Source of the DNA: CAZAQV01 sp964487255
GTDB lineage: Bacteria > Myxococcota_A > Polyangia > Polyangiales > CAZAQV01
NCBI GenBank assembly: GCA_964487255.1
Contig: CAZAQV010000017.1
Span: 62,001 to 126,000, forward strand
DNA length: 64,000 bases
Direction: 5' to 3'
Below, piece by piece: positions 24,904 through 33,075 of the stretch (position 1 is the stretch's first letter; every line of letters begins with the position of its first letter). Position numbers and translations under genes: made by a program. The notes beneath the pieces are model-generated. The model ran no database searches and was not told where the DNA came from. It was given only the letters and a program-made list of their open reading frames with translations.

Positions 24904-25683
24904 ATGGTCACCACGATGACAACTGCACACGGACTTGAAGGCTTGCGACGCGTCAGAATTCTCGGCGTCCCGGTCAATGCCGTTTCAAAAGAGGAGCTTC
25001 CGGTGCTAGTCGAGCGGCTCATCGAGGCTGACGGTTCGCGCATCTTGGCGCCGGTTAACGCGGAGGTTCTCAATCGCGCCGTGGAGACACCGGAGCTTCA
25101 CGAGTTTTTGAACCAAGCCGACCTCGTGCATGCCGACGGTGCGGGGGCTGTGCTCGGTTCGAAGATTCTCGGTGATCCCATCCCGCCGCGTGTTACTTCG
25201 ATCTATCTGCTTTGGCAGCTGTGCCGCCGATGGAACGATGGCAAATACTCCATCTACTTTCTTGGCGGCCCCCCGGGCGTCAACGAACAGGCGCGAGACA
25301 TGATCCACAGCCAATACCCGAACGTACGGATCGTGGGCTGTCACCGAGGACACCTGATCACCGAAGAAGAGCGGCAAGCTGCATTGCGGGACATTCAGGA
25401 GAAAAAGCCGGACTTGCTCACCGTCGGTTTCGGCACGCCCAAACAGGAAAAATTCATCCTGACCTATCGTGAGCAGCTGGCCGAAGTTCCCCTCATCTGG
25501 CCGGTGGGCGCCCTGACCTCTCATATCGCGGAGATCTTCCCTCGGGCACCAGGAATTATGCGTAAATATGGCATGGAGTGGCTATGGCGTCTGGGACTTG
25601 AGCCCAAGCGCATGTGGCGTCGCTATGTGCTCGGAAACCCACGCTTCGTCGCCCGTGTCGTTCGGCAGCGAATGAACGGGTAA
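24904..25683 (+). CDS. WecG/TagA/CpsF-family glycosyltransferase
   Basis: Family GT26 enzymes transfer ManNAc, ManNAcA or related sugars to a lipid-linked acceptor in surface polysaccharide synthesis at the inner membrane. The protein shows the family order: GVPVNAVSKEEL near the start, ADLVHADGAGAVLGSKIL (catalytic Asp region), YFLGGPPGV, GFGTPKQEKFI and a basic C-terminus (PKRMWRRYVLGNPRF) for membrane contact. It has about 260 residues. The frame opens with TTG 24889; I prefer ATG 24904 (ATG 24916 is possible). No other polysaccharide genes are adjacent. The sugar is unknown. Confidence 0.85.
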   Translation: MVTTMTTAHGLEGLRRVRILGVPVNAVSKEELPVLVERLIEADGSRILAPVNAEVLNRAVETPELHEFLNQADLVHADGAGAVLGSKILGDPIPPRVTSIYLLWQLCRRWNDGKYSIYFLGGPPGVNEQARDMIHSQYPNVRIVGCHRGHLITEEERQAALRDIQEKKPDLLTVGFGTPKQEKFILTYREQLAEVPLIWPVGALTSHIAEIFPRAPGIMRKYGMEWLWRLGLEPKRMWRRYVLGNPRFVARVVRQRMNG

Positions 25684-25785
25684 AACCCAAGTAATTCCAG
25701 CTTTTGAACTAAAGTTGCGCATATTGTGTGCGCCTCCACACAAGTCGTGGTAGCTCTCAGGCATACGATGGACGAAAGTTGCGCA

Positions 25786-27003
25786 ATGCGGTGTCGTGTC
25801 AGGGTGGGGAAGGTTTTGGCAGCATTTGTGGTCGTCATTCCGCTCATTGGTTGCGGTCACGACTGTCACGACGTCATCGAGGGGACGCAGCAAGCGCTGC
25901 GTGAACCTGCGCCACCTGACGGTTGGCACATGCCCAAGGATGTCGCCGATATCGCGGCGACCATGAGCATGGAGTACGTCGGGGCGCCTGCCTGGGATGG
26001 TGGTGCCAACTGCAGCGGCGGCATGCGACAAGGTTCGCGCACCGTATCGGGATATATTCAGCAGCACTTCGTGGGTGTCGACTACATCGGTGGATACAAC
26101 TGCCGACAGATTCGCAACAGTACTTCGATGTCCGTGCATGGCACCGGGCGCGCTATCGACATCATGATTCCGGTGCTCTCTGATGGAGGCGCGAACAACG
26201 AGGTTGGAGACCCAATCGCCAACTGGCTTGTCATCAATGCCGAACGGCTTGGTATTCACCTCATCGTCTGGGACCAAGCGAGCTGGGGTCCGCACCGCGA
26301 CCACTACAACACGGCGCTCTACAGCAACCCAGGCTATCCACACAAAAACCACCTTCATGTTGAACTCAGCGAGCAGGCAGCTTCCGAAACGAGTCAGTGG
26401 TTCAAGGACGGTGGTCTCAACGAGCTTCCCTACAATGTTCCGTTTTCGGCTCAGTTCACGGAAGTGGAAGGCAGTGATTCGCTCGGCGCGAAGGTTGCTG
26501 GAAATGCGGGTGATGTGGTGACGGTTTCACTCGCGTTCAAGAATACGGGCAGTGAGGCATGGGTCCCCGGAGAGGTACAGCTTGCGGTCGTTTCGCCGAC
26601 GCGTGACGCCGAGGCGCCGGAGTTCAAGGCACCGACGTGGCTTGCCGCATCGCGCTTGGCCACAGTCGCGCAGCGTACAGAACCTGGCGCAGTTGGCATT
26701 TTCGACTTCGACGTCACGGTGCCGGCGGAAGAGGGATTACACGATTTGTATGTCTCGCCGGTTTATGACAACGGCAGCAAGCGCACTTGGTTCACCGGCA
26801 TCGGCGGGGCATACGATCACCGGGGGGTTTATGTGCTCATCGATTCGGGCGGCGGATCGGTCGACGCTGGGGTTGAGCTCGAGTTTGACGGTGAGTACAG
26901 CGGCGAGCTTGAGGGCGGCTGCTCGGTGCGGACCCAATCCGCACCGACACTCTGGTTTGCGGGTTTGTTGGTCGGCGCTCTCGTTTGGCGTAGACGCCGC
27001 TAA
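25786..27003 (+). CDS. Lipoprotein with extensin/peptidase-like domain and MYXO-CTERM-like tail
   Basis: An N-terminal signal (RVGKVLAAFVVVIPLIGC) ends in a lipobox. Residues ~50-220 resemble the extensin-C/ARB_07466 type domain related to D,D-peptidases, with SVHGTGRAIDI and HKNHLHVEL providing plausible metal-binding His and Asp residues. A beta-sandwich region follows (VVTVSLAFKNTGSEAW) like an Ig-type module. The end, GCSVRTQSAPTLWFAGLLVG followed by an Arg-rich tail, has the Cys-TM-Arg layout of a MYXO-CTERM sorting signal. An N-terminal lipobox plus a C-terminal sorting-type tail is odd. Upstream ATG 25768 is possible but would put acidic residues before the signal. Peptidoglycan is the likely substrate by inference. 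Confidence 0.65.
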   Translation: MRCRVRVGKVLAAFVVVIPLIGCGHDCHDVIEGTQQALREPAPPDGWHMPKDVADIAATMSMEYVGAPAWDGGANCSGGMRQGSRTVSGYIQQHFVGVDYIGGYNCRQIRNSTSMSVHGTGRAIDIMIPVLSDGGANNEVGDPIANWLVINAERLGIHLIVWDQASWGPHRDHYNTALYSNPGYPHKNHLHVELSEQAASETSQWFKDGGLNELPYNVPFSAQFTEVEGSDSLGAKVAGNAGDVVTVSLAFKNTGSEAWVPGEVQLAVVSPTRDAEAPEFKAPTWLAASRLATVAQRTEPGAVGIFDFDVTVPAEEGLHDLYVSPVYDNGSKRTWFTGIGGAYDHRGVYVLIDSGGGSVDAGVELEFDGEYSGELEGGCSVRTQSAPTLWFAGLLVGALVWRRRR

Positions 27004-27090
27004 AGCACCGAAAACACCCTGGCGATCCCGTCGTTGAGGCGGCATCATTCCCCCGTGCGCGCGCTCCGACCATGGCTGGAGAAGGGAATC

Positions 27091-29484
27091 GTGAGACTTC
27101 GAGAAGGCTGGCGGCTACGTTGGGGCATTGCGCTTGCGGCAGCGATCAGCGTGATACTCGTCCTTGTCTGGACGCTCTACCTACCCGGAAAAATAGAAGA
27201 GCGCTTTGTGTCCACCATCGAGCGTCGATTCGGCTTGCCTGCAAAAATCGGGGAGGCTTCAGCGGGTTTGTTCTCCGTATCGTTGCACGAAGTGGTCATT
27301 GGTGATGACCAAGGTGTCTCGGTTGAGATCGAAGAGATCGTGGTACCGACATCGCCGATTCGGATCGCGTTCGGTGGAGCCAGTTCAATCGACCGCGTCG
27401 AAATGAACCAAGCCAACGTTCGCGTTGATCTCGTCAAACCAAACGCGCTCAAACTTCTCGAACGCTTCGCCAAACGAAAGGCCGCGAAGACCCCGGACGA
27501 TGCGGAAGCGAATACAATGTCGTCGTCAGTGCTTCCTGAGCTAGCCCTTCACCAACTCGATGTGGAGTTGCGTGACGCGCACGGGAAATTACTCGTAGCC
27601 CACGATGTCGCTGTGGCACTCGAAGCAGGTGACAAGCGCCTAAATGCAAAGCAGGTTGTCGCAGGCGAAGAGCCTGGCGACCGTCTTGAGCTTCATGATG
27701 TAACGGTCTCGCTGAGTCGTGAACTCCGTGAACTTTCGGTCGGAAGTGGCAAGCTTAGGCCGGGGTCGGATACGTCGCGTGAGCGCATTGCCTCGCGAGT
27801 TCTGGACGTTCGAGACCAGCTCCTCAGCGGCACGTCACCCGGCCCAGAAAGCGACTCGTCTGTCGTAAGAACCAGTCGACTCTCCTTGCAAGACCTCACG
27901 GTGCTACCTGCGGCCGACTCAGATGATCCCGTCCTTAGCGACCTGTCGGTCCTTGCCGAGCGAAAGGGTACGAAACCTTGGCACCTTCAGGGCGAAGGGC
28001 GACCCCGTGGTGATGGGCAGCTCAGCTGGAATCTGGATGTCGACCGAGACACGCTGACGGTAAAAGGCAACGTTCATTTCGAGCGCCTTCCTCTCTCGGT
28101 GATTACGCCCTTTCTACCCACCATCCCATGGTACCAGCCAGAATCAACACAACTTTCCGGTGACCTTAAAGTCAACGAGGCGAGTGCTGCCGAGGCAAGC
28201 TTCGAGGCACGACTTGAGGTCCGAGACCTCGGGCTTGATTCCGAGCGCGTCGCGTCAGCACCGGTCTCGGGGATATCATTCGTCGTGAAGGCCGAGGGCG
28301 ATTGGCAGACCGATGCACGCCGACTGACCATTCGCAAGGGTGCCGTGCAGGTCGAACGTGCGAGGGCAGAGTTCGCGGGCAATGCGTTCGAGCGGGAAGG
28401 GCATTGGGGCTTTGACATCAAAGCGACCATGCCGCCCACGCGCTGCGGTGACGCGGTGGGCGCGATTCCGACCGACCTGCTCGCCGAAGTGTCCGGTTTC
28501 TCGTGGCAGGGTCAGCTTGCTGGTTCCGTGCACGCCGTTGCAGATTCGGAGAAACTGGACGAAGCGAAGCTACGCATCGAGGTCAATGATGGGTGCAAGT
28601 TTGAGAGCGCGCCTGCCATCGCGGAGCTTGAGCGTTATCGGGAACCATTCACGCACCGCGTGCTCGAAGATGTCGACGAGCAGGGTCGTGAGGACTGGTT
28701 CGAAATGTCCGCAGGACCTGGTTCGAGCAACTGGACCTCGATTTGGGGCATGAGTCCTTTCTTTGTCCATGCGGTTTTGGCACATGAGGACGCGAGCTTT
28801 TTTAGTCATTCAGGCTTTGCGCCGTGGGCGATTAGCGGTGCGTTTCGTCGAAATCTCAAAGCAGGCCGCTACGTCGTTGGTGCAAGTACGATCAGCATGC
28901 AGTTGACGAAAAATCTTTTCCTGCACCGCGAGAAGACCCTGGCGCGCAAGGCACAAGAAGTGATTCTCACTTGGTGGCTCGAGAATCGTTGGGACAAGCG
29001 GACCATTCTCGAGATGTATCTCAACGTCATCGAATACGGCCCGGGCATCTACGGCATCACCGCTGCTTCCGAGTACTACTTCGGCCGTGACCCGGCAGAG
29101 CTTTCGCTTGCAGAAGGAGCATTTCTCGCGACCATCTTACCCAATCCGAAGAAGTATCACGCAAGCTATGCGCGTGGGTCGCTAAGCCCGGGGGTCGCGA
29201 ACAAGATGCGCTTTCTGATTCGCCACATGGGACGTAAAGCGCGCATCGATGCGGTTGCGGTCGAGCACGGGTTGGCGGAGGTCGATCGCTTTAGCTTCCA
29301 AAGCCCGGATGCTGATAGCGCACCGGGACCCCGGACTTTCGTAGGTGCAGCCGCATCCCTACCATACATGGCCGGCGGGGCGTTTGCTTCACCGATTGCG
29401 ACCGAAGACATGATCTGGGAGAACGATCAAAACGAAAGTGACCCAGATCCGTCGGAGCAGGACGCCCAGATGCTCGGCTGGTGA
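27091..29484 (+). CDS. AsmA-like domain fused to GT51 peptidoglycan glycosyltransferase
   Basis: One transmembrane helix (IALAAAISVILVLVWTLYL) is followed by ~450 residues of AsmA/DUF3971-like beta-rich sequence, then a monofunctional GT51 domain from about residue 555. Its five signature regions are visible: AVLAHEDASFFSHSG with the catalytic Glu, STISMQLTKNLFL, RKAQEVILTWWLE, LNVIEYGPGIYGI and LPNPKKY. GT51 enzymes polymerise lipid II into glycan chains at the outer face of the inner membrane. No transpeptidase domain is present. GTG 27091 was chosen because GGAGAAGG lies five bases upstream; the frame extends to a TTG at 27034. The AsmA-like part is also seen in lipid-transport and envelope proteins. 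Confidence 0.85.
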   Translation: MRLREGWRLRWGIALAAAISVILVLVWTLYLPGKIEERFVSTIERRFGLPAKIGEASAGLFSVSLHEVVIGDDQGVSVEIEEIVVPTSPIRIAFGGASSIDRVEMNQANVRVDLVKPNALKLLERFAKRKAAKTPDDAEANTMSSSVLPELALHQLDVELRDAHGKLLVAHDVAVALEAGDKRLNAKQVVAGEEPGDRLELHDVTVSLSRELRELSVGSGKLRPGSDTSRERIASRVLDVRDQLLSGTSPGPESDSSVVRTSRLSLQDLTVLPAADSDDPVLSDLSVLAERKGTKPWHLQGEGRPRGDGQLSWNLDVDRDTLTVKGNVHFERLPLSVITPFLPTIPWYQPESTQLSGDLKVNEASAAEASFEARLEVRDLGLDSERVASAPVSGISFVVKAEGDWQTDARRLTIRKGAVQVERARAEFAGNAFEREGHWGFDIKATMPPTRCGDAVGAIPTDLLAEVSGFSWQGQLAGSVHAVADSEKLDEAKLRIEVNDGCKFESAPAIAELERYREPFTHRVLEDVDEQGREDWFEMSAGPGSSNWTSIWGMSPFFVHAVLAHEDASFFSHSGFAPWAISGAFRRNLKAGRYVVGASTISMQLTKNLFLHREKTLARKAQEVILTWWLENRWDKRTILEMYLNVIEYGPGIYGITAASEYYFGRDPAELSLAEGAFLATILPNPKKYHASYARGSLSPGVANKMRFLIRHMGRKARIDAVAVEHGLAEVDRFSFQSPDADSAPGPRTFVGAAASLPYMAGGAFASPIATEDMIWENDQNESDPDPSEQDAQMLGW

Positions 29485-29495
29485 CACGCGACGTA

Positions 29496-29696
29496 CTACG
29501 GGTTTTCTTTGCGCCACTTGTGGGCCGTGTAGGCCGACAAAAGGTGGGCAACCCAACCTAAGAGCCCCCCGGTACCGAGCCAGAAGCCCGGTGTGATGAC
29601 GAGCCAGAAAATCCCGCGCAACCATTTGCCGTTGTAGATTTGTCCGACACCAGGAACGATAAACGACAGCACAGCTGCGTTACCTGCTTTGTCCAT
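29496..29696 (-). CDS. Small TM2-domain-like membrane protein
   Basis: 66 residues with two hydrophobic segments. SFIVPGVGQIYNGKWLRGIFWL matches the first half of the TM2 type motif (GxGQxYxGxxxxG). The second span is GTGGLLGWVAHLLSAYTA and the tail is basic (HKWRKENP). It sits alone between the convergent glycosyltransferase gene and the tautomerase gene. Its function is unknown, as for most bacterial TM2 proteins. Confidence 0.7.
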   Translation of the reverse strand: MDKAGNAAVLSFIVPGVGQIYNGKWLRGIFWLVITPGFWLGTGGLLGWVAHLLSAYTAHKWRKENP

Positions 29697-29699
29697 GCC

Positions 29700-29750
29700 T
29701 ATACTACGGTCGCCAGGTTCAGATTATTTCAAAAAAATAAACTTTAGTAA
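29700..29750 (-). other. AT-rich spacer between tautomerase and TM2 genes
   Basis: A strongly AT-rich stretch with a run of seven A (seven T on the transcribed minus strand) lies just after the tautomerase stop. It may be a terminator tail for that operon, a promoter for the TM2 gene, or both. No GC-rich stem is present. Confidence 0.35.
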
Positions 29751-30080
29751 TTACCAAGACATAACCTGCCCGGATTCGAATACGTGGCCCGGGTCAAGAA
29801 TCGTCAACGCGACAAAAATGCGCCCCGTTGGCACGCCAATTCCCTCGGCGAGCGCACGACCAAGCGCCAAGCCGAGGTCTTCGCGCTCGAGCTTGGTCCA
29901 CCGTGATGGCAGGTAGAGCCAGGCCATCGCATCGTACCGACGACCTGCCTGCGCGCGAACTTCGACGATGTTTACGGTCATTTCATCCGCGGAGATTTCG
30001 GAAAAAGTACACCAGCGCGCAATCAGCGCGTCGGCATCGAGCGTACGCTCGGCTGCGAGGTGAACGTTGGCGATGGGCAT
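29751..30080 (-). CDS. Tautomerase/MIF-like protein
   Basis: 109 residues starting MPIANVHL, so the mature protein would have the N-terminal Pro that is the catalytic base of the tautomerase superfamily. The second half (ALAEGIGVPTGRIFVAL then LDPGHVF) resembles the repeat containing the 4-oxalocrotonate tautomerase/MIF signature. Length fits the MIF-like or CHMI subgroups. It starts three bases after the folA stop, as the third gene of thyA-folA-tautomerase. Substrate unknown. Confidence 0.6.
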   Translation of the reverse strand: MPIANVHLAAERTLDADALIARWCTFSEISADEMTVNIVEVRAQAGRRYDAMAWLYLPSRWTKLEREDLGLALGRALAEGIGVPTGRIFVALTILDPGHVFESGQVMSW

Positions 30081-30083
30081 TGG

Positions 30084-30569
30084 TCAGCTCTTTCGGAGGT
30101 AGCGCGCGAAGCGTAGAGCAGGTGTCTCGCCATGTACAGAAGAGACTTCTTCCCATTCTCTTTCGTCGTACTCGGGGAAGTACGTGTCACCGTCGTAGTG
30201 CTCATCGATATGCGTTACGACGAGTTCAGTCGCGCGCGGCATGGCAAGTGCGTAGATGGCCGCACCGCCAATGACGAAAGGTGCGCTGTCGCGCAGCCAC
30301 GCATACTCCAGTGCCTCTTCGAGCTGAGTAAATACTTCAGCACCGTGCGCCTGGTAGCCCTCGTCTCGTGTGAGTACGACATGCGTGCGACCAGGGAGCG
30401 GCTTTTTGAAGGTCTCCCAGGTGCGGCGCCCCATGATGATGACGTGATTCAGCGTTTCTTGCTTAAAGAACTTAAGATCCTCGGGATAATGCCAGGGAAG
30501 AGTCCCACCCTTTCCGATGCATCGGGAGCGATCCATCGCCCAAATCATCGCGAGTTCGGGTTCGCTCAT
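30084..30569 (-). CDS. folA: Dihydrofolate reductase
   Basis: NADPH-dependent reduction of dihydrofolate to tetrahydrofolate. The 161-residue protein shows AMDRSRCIGKGGTLPWHYPEDLKFFK, with the active-site acidic residue after the LPW loop, IIMGRRTWETF and PFVIGGAAIYALAM, all diagnostic for chromosomal DHFR. The start ATG overlaps the thyA stop as ATGA. Coupling to thyA is logical because thymidylate synthase consumes methylene-THF and yields the dihydrofolate that FolA recycles. Confidence 0.95.
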   Translation of the reverse strand: MSEPELAMIWAMDRSRCIGKGGTLPWHYPEDLKFFKQETLNHVIIMGRRTWETFKKPLPGRTHVVLTRDEGYQAHGAEVFTQLEEALEYAWLRDSAPFVIGGAAIYALAMPRATELVVTHIDEHYDGDTYFPEYDEREWEEVSSVHGETPALRFARYLRKS

Positions 30570-31408
30570 ACCGACACTGCTGCTTTGATGTGGGGGTGAG
30601 CCTGGTAACCTTCGAGCTGAAAGTCTTCGTACCTAAATTCAAAAATCGACGTAACCCCGGGGTTGAGTTTCATCCTTGGTCGCGGATGAGGCGTTCGCGT
30701 GAGTTGCAGTCGTGCTTGCTCGATGTGGTTTGAATATAAGTGTACGTCGCCGAATGTGTGGACGAACTCTCCGGGGCGGAGCTCACATACCTGCGCCACC
30801 ATCATGAGTAACAGTGAATAGCTCGCAATGTTGAAGGGCACACCCAAAAAGACGTCAGCGCTACGTTGATAGAGTTGACAGCTCAGACGTTCACCCTCGA
30901 CATAGAACTGAAACAATGTGTGGCATGGCGGAAGTGCAACTTGGTTGGCCTCCTTGGGATTCCAGCCCGTCACCAGATGCCGACGACTGAAAGGATTGTT
31001 CTTGATGCCGTCGATGAGATGCTGAATTTGGTCGATCCCATCGTTGTTGTAGCTGCCGTCGGGTCGAAGCGTAGCTCCGTAATTACGCCATTGGTGACCA
31101 TATACGGGACCGAGGTCGCCTGCTTGTCGTCCAAAACGCGCCGTCTGTTCAGCCGTCGCCCACTCGTTCCAAATGCGCACGCCCGCTTCTTGCAGCGGTT
31201 CGACGCGGGTTTCTCCCCGAAGGAACCAGAGAAGCTCGTGGATGATCGATTTGAGGTGCAGCTTCTTCGTCGTAAGCAGGGGGAAGCCGTGATCCAGATC
31301 GAAGCGCATCTGGTAACCAAACACACCGATCGTGCCCGTTCCGGTTCGATCTTGACGTGGTTTACCGTGTTCGAGGATGTGTTCGAGCAGGTCGAGGTAC
31401 GCGCGCAC
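30566..31408 (-). CDS. thyA: Thymidylate synthase
   Basis: Makes dTMP from dUMP with methylene-tetrahydrofolate. The catalytic Cys is in ALPPCHTLFQFYV. Other blocks are RQDRTGTGT, FPLLTTKKLHLK, WNEWA, GPVYGHQWRNYG, QRSADVFLGVPFNIA and the C-terminal HPHIKAAVSV. I chose GTG 31406-31408 (RAYLDLLEHIL follows), giving 280 residues, the usual size. The open frame continues to 31456 but adds an unlikely basic segment. It is first in a thyA-folA-tautomerase operon and divergent from the outer-membrane gene at 31493. Confidence 0.95.
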   Translation of the reverse strand: MRAYLDLLEHILEHGKPRQDRTGTGTIGVFGYQMRFDLDHGFPLLTTKKLHLKSIIHELLWFLRGETRVEPLQEAGVRIWNEWATAEQTARFGRQAGDLGPVYGHQWRNYGATLRPDGSYNNDGIDQIQHLIDGIKNNPFSRRHLVTGWNPKEANQVALPPCHTLFQFYVEGERLSCQLYQRSADVFLGVPFNIASYSLLLMMVAQVCELRPGEFVHTFGDVHLYSNHIEQARLQLTRTPHPRPRMKLNPGVTSIFEFRYEDFQLEGYQAHPHIKAAVSV

Positions 31409-31492
31409 GCCCCTTTGTAGAACGTTTGAGCGACTACGAAAAGAGCCGCCTGCCAAGTGGTTTCCAGAGGCGACCAGTGGTACGCACTGGCG

Positions 31493-33028
31493 GTGAAGAT
31501 ATTGCAGGTTCTGAGCTTGGGGTGTCTGGCGTTTGCTGTTTCGACCACAGCTACAGCGCAGCTGCGTAACTACAACGGAACGCCCATCGGTGAGCGCGCA
31601 GCGGGTATGGGCGGTGCCTATACTGCGGTCGCCGATGACTCCTCCGCGATTTGGTACAACCCGGCGGGCTTGGGGCGAATCAAGAAGCAGGGCCTCTCGG
31701 GTTCGGTGAGCGCGTATGCGTACCGCTCACTTTCGATCGATTCGATCTACGCAGCCGAGGGTGAAGAGGTGAGTCTCAAACAAGACGGATTGGTGGTCTA
31801 TCCCGGTTCTACCGCCTACGTGCTTCCGCTCGGTAGCGATGACGCGTTCAGCCACACGTTAGCGGCGGGCGTCTTCGTCTTGCATCACGAAACGTTCGAC
31901 GGTGTGCTGGACCTGTCTTTCAAAGAACTGTTCGTTGATATCGACTTTGCAGACACTTCCAGCGAGACCACGTATGGCTTCGGGCTTGCATACGGTGCAG
32001 CCTTTGGGCGTTTCTCACTCGGACTGACCGTGCTTGGTCGTTACGTCGACGCTGCGACCTTCCAGTCCATCGCGTATACCGATGTGGTCGACAACGAAGT
32101 GATCCGCAGCATGCAGGTCGTCAAGGCTTCTGGGAACTATCTGGGTCTTGGCGCCAATCTCGGTGTCATGTGGGAGCCGCTCGATGAGCTACGCTTTGCG
32201 CTCGCGCTTCGTACGCCTACCTTCCGCATCCTGGGCAGTGCGAAGTATTTCACGGCAATCAACAGCTCGGTGGTAGAGCAGGATACCGGCGCTGCCACGT
32301 TGCTCTACCAGGACGTTTTTCGGAACCAAGAAGGAGAGGTCAACTACAAGAATCCGACGGCGCTGATTCTTGGTGCGTCTTGGGGGCGCAAGGAGCGGGT
32401 GCAGATCGCCGCAGACGTCCAAATGTTCTTTCCCCTCGATGCACACCCCCGCATCGAAGGTGCGCCGACGGAGCCCGACGAGGCCCCGGGTGAGATCTTG
32501 CCAGGTGAAACGCCACGAACTTTTGATACGACGATTCGCAGTCCAGGCTCCGTGACGGTGGTCAATGCCGCCCTCGGGTCCACCGTGACAATCGTTCCAG
32601 GGTGGGCTGCGATGGGTGGGGTGTTCACCGATCTCTCGTCCGTGCCAACTGGTGAAGAGGGAGATACTCCGCTTATTAACCGCTACGGGGCGAGCCTTGC
32701 CCTGCACAAGTACGATGAGGACTCGACCCTGAGCGTTGGTGTGGTGGGTCAATACGGTAGCGGTCAGGCAGGTGGAACGAACCTCGACACCAACATGATA
32801 ACGCTATCGGATGCGACAGAGTGGTCGCTTACGATCTTTCTGGCGGGCTCGTCCGTGATGGGTGGAGACGAAGAGCCTACGGAGCAACCGCCGGCGGAAA
32901 CGAATGCCGAGGCCGTCGATGTCGATGAGAAGGTGTCGCAGAACAAGCCTGATCAACGTGACGCCGATGCGGGGGATGGCGAGAGCGGTGAAGGCAATAC
33001 CATCGACTCCGATATTTTGATCCCCTAG
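31493..33028 (+). CDS. OMPP1/FadL-type outer-membrane protein
   Basis: Signal peptide (KILQVLSLGCLAFAVSTTATAQ) followed by a beta-barrel with the characteristic RAAGMGGAYTAVADDSSAIWYNPAGL motif of the FadL/TodX family, which imports long-chain fatty acids or hydrophobic compounds across the outer membrane. Alternating aromatic strands continue to about residue 450. The end is an acidic, disordered tail (EEPTEQPPAETNAEAVDVDEK...) and not the terminal aromatic residue usual for barrels, which is unusual. GTG 31493 gives the signal peptide directly. The gene is convergent with the kinase gene at 33076. Confidence 0.75.
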   Translation: MKILQVLSLGCLAFAVSTTATAQLRNYNGTPIGERAAGMGGAYTAVADDSSAIWYNPAGLGRIKKQGLSGSVSAYAYRSLSIDSIYAAEGEEVSLKQDGLVVYPGSTAYVLPLGSDDAFSHTLAAGVFVLHHETFDGVLDLSFKELFVDIDFADTSSETTYGFGLAYGAAFGRFSLGLTVLGRYVDAATFQSIAYTDVVDNEVIRSMQVVKASGNYLGLGANLGVMWEPLDELRFALALRTPTFRILGSAKYFTAINSSVVEQDTGAATLLYQDVFRNQEGEVNYKNPTALILGASWGRKERVQIAADVQMFFPLDAHPRIEGAPTEPDEAPGEILPGETPRTFDTTIRSPGSVTVVNAALGSTVTIVPGWAAMGGVFTDLSSVPTGEEGDTPLINRYGASLALHKYDEDSTLSVGVVGQYGSGQAGGTNLDTNMITLSDATEWSLTIFLAGSSVMGGDEEPTEQPPAETNAEAVDVDEKVSQNKPDQRDADAGDGESGEGNTIDSDILIP

Positions 33029-33075
33029 CCAAGAAGTGCTTGGAAAACAGCGCCGCCTTTGACGAGTGGGCCGGG
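33029..33075. other. Short convergent intergenic spacer with weak stem
   Basis: CCAAG-AAGTG-CTTGG just after the stop at 33028 can form a 5-bp stem followed by AAAA. It may act as a weak bidirectional terminator for the two convergent genes. Confidence 0.25.
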
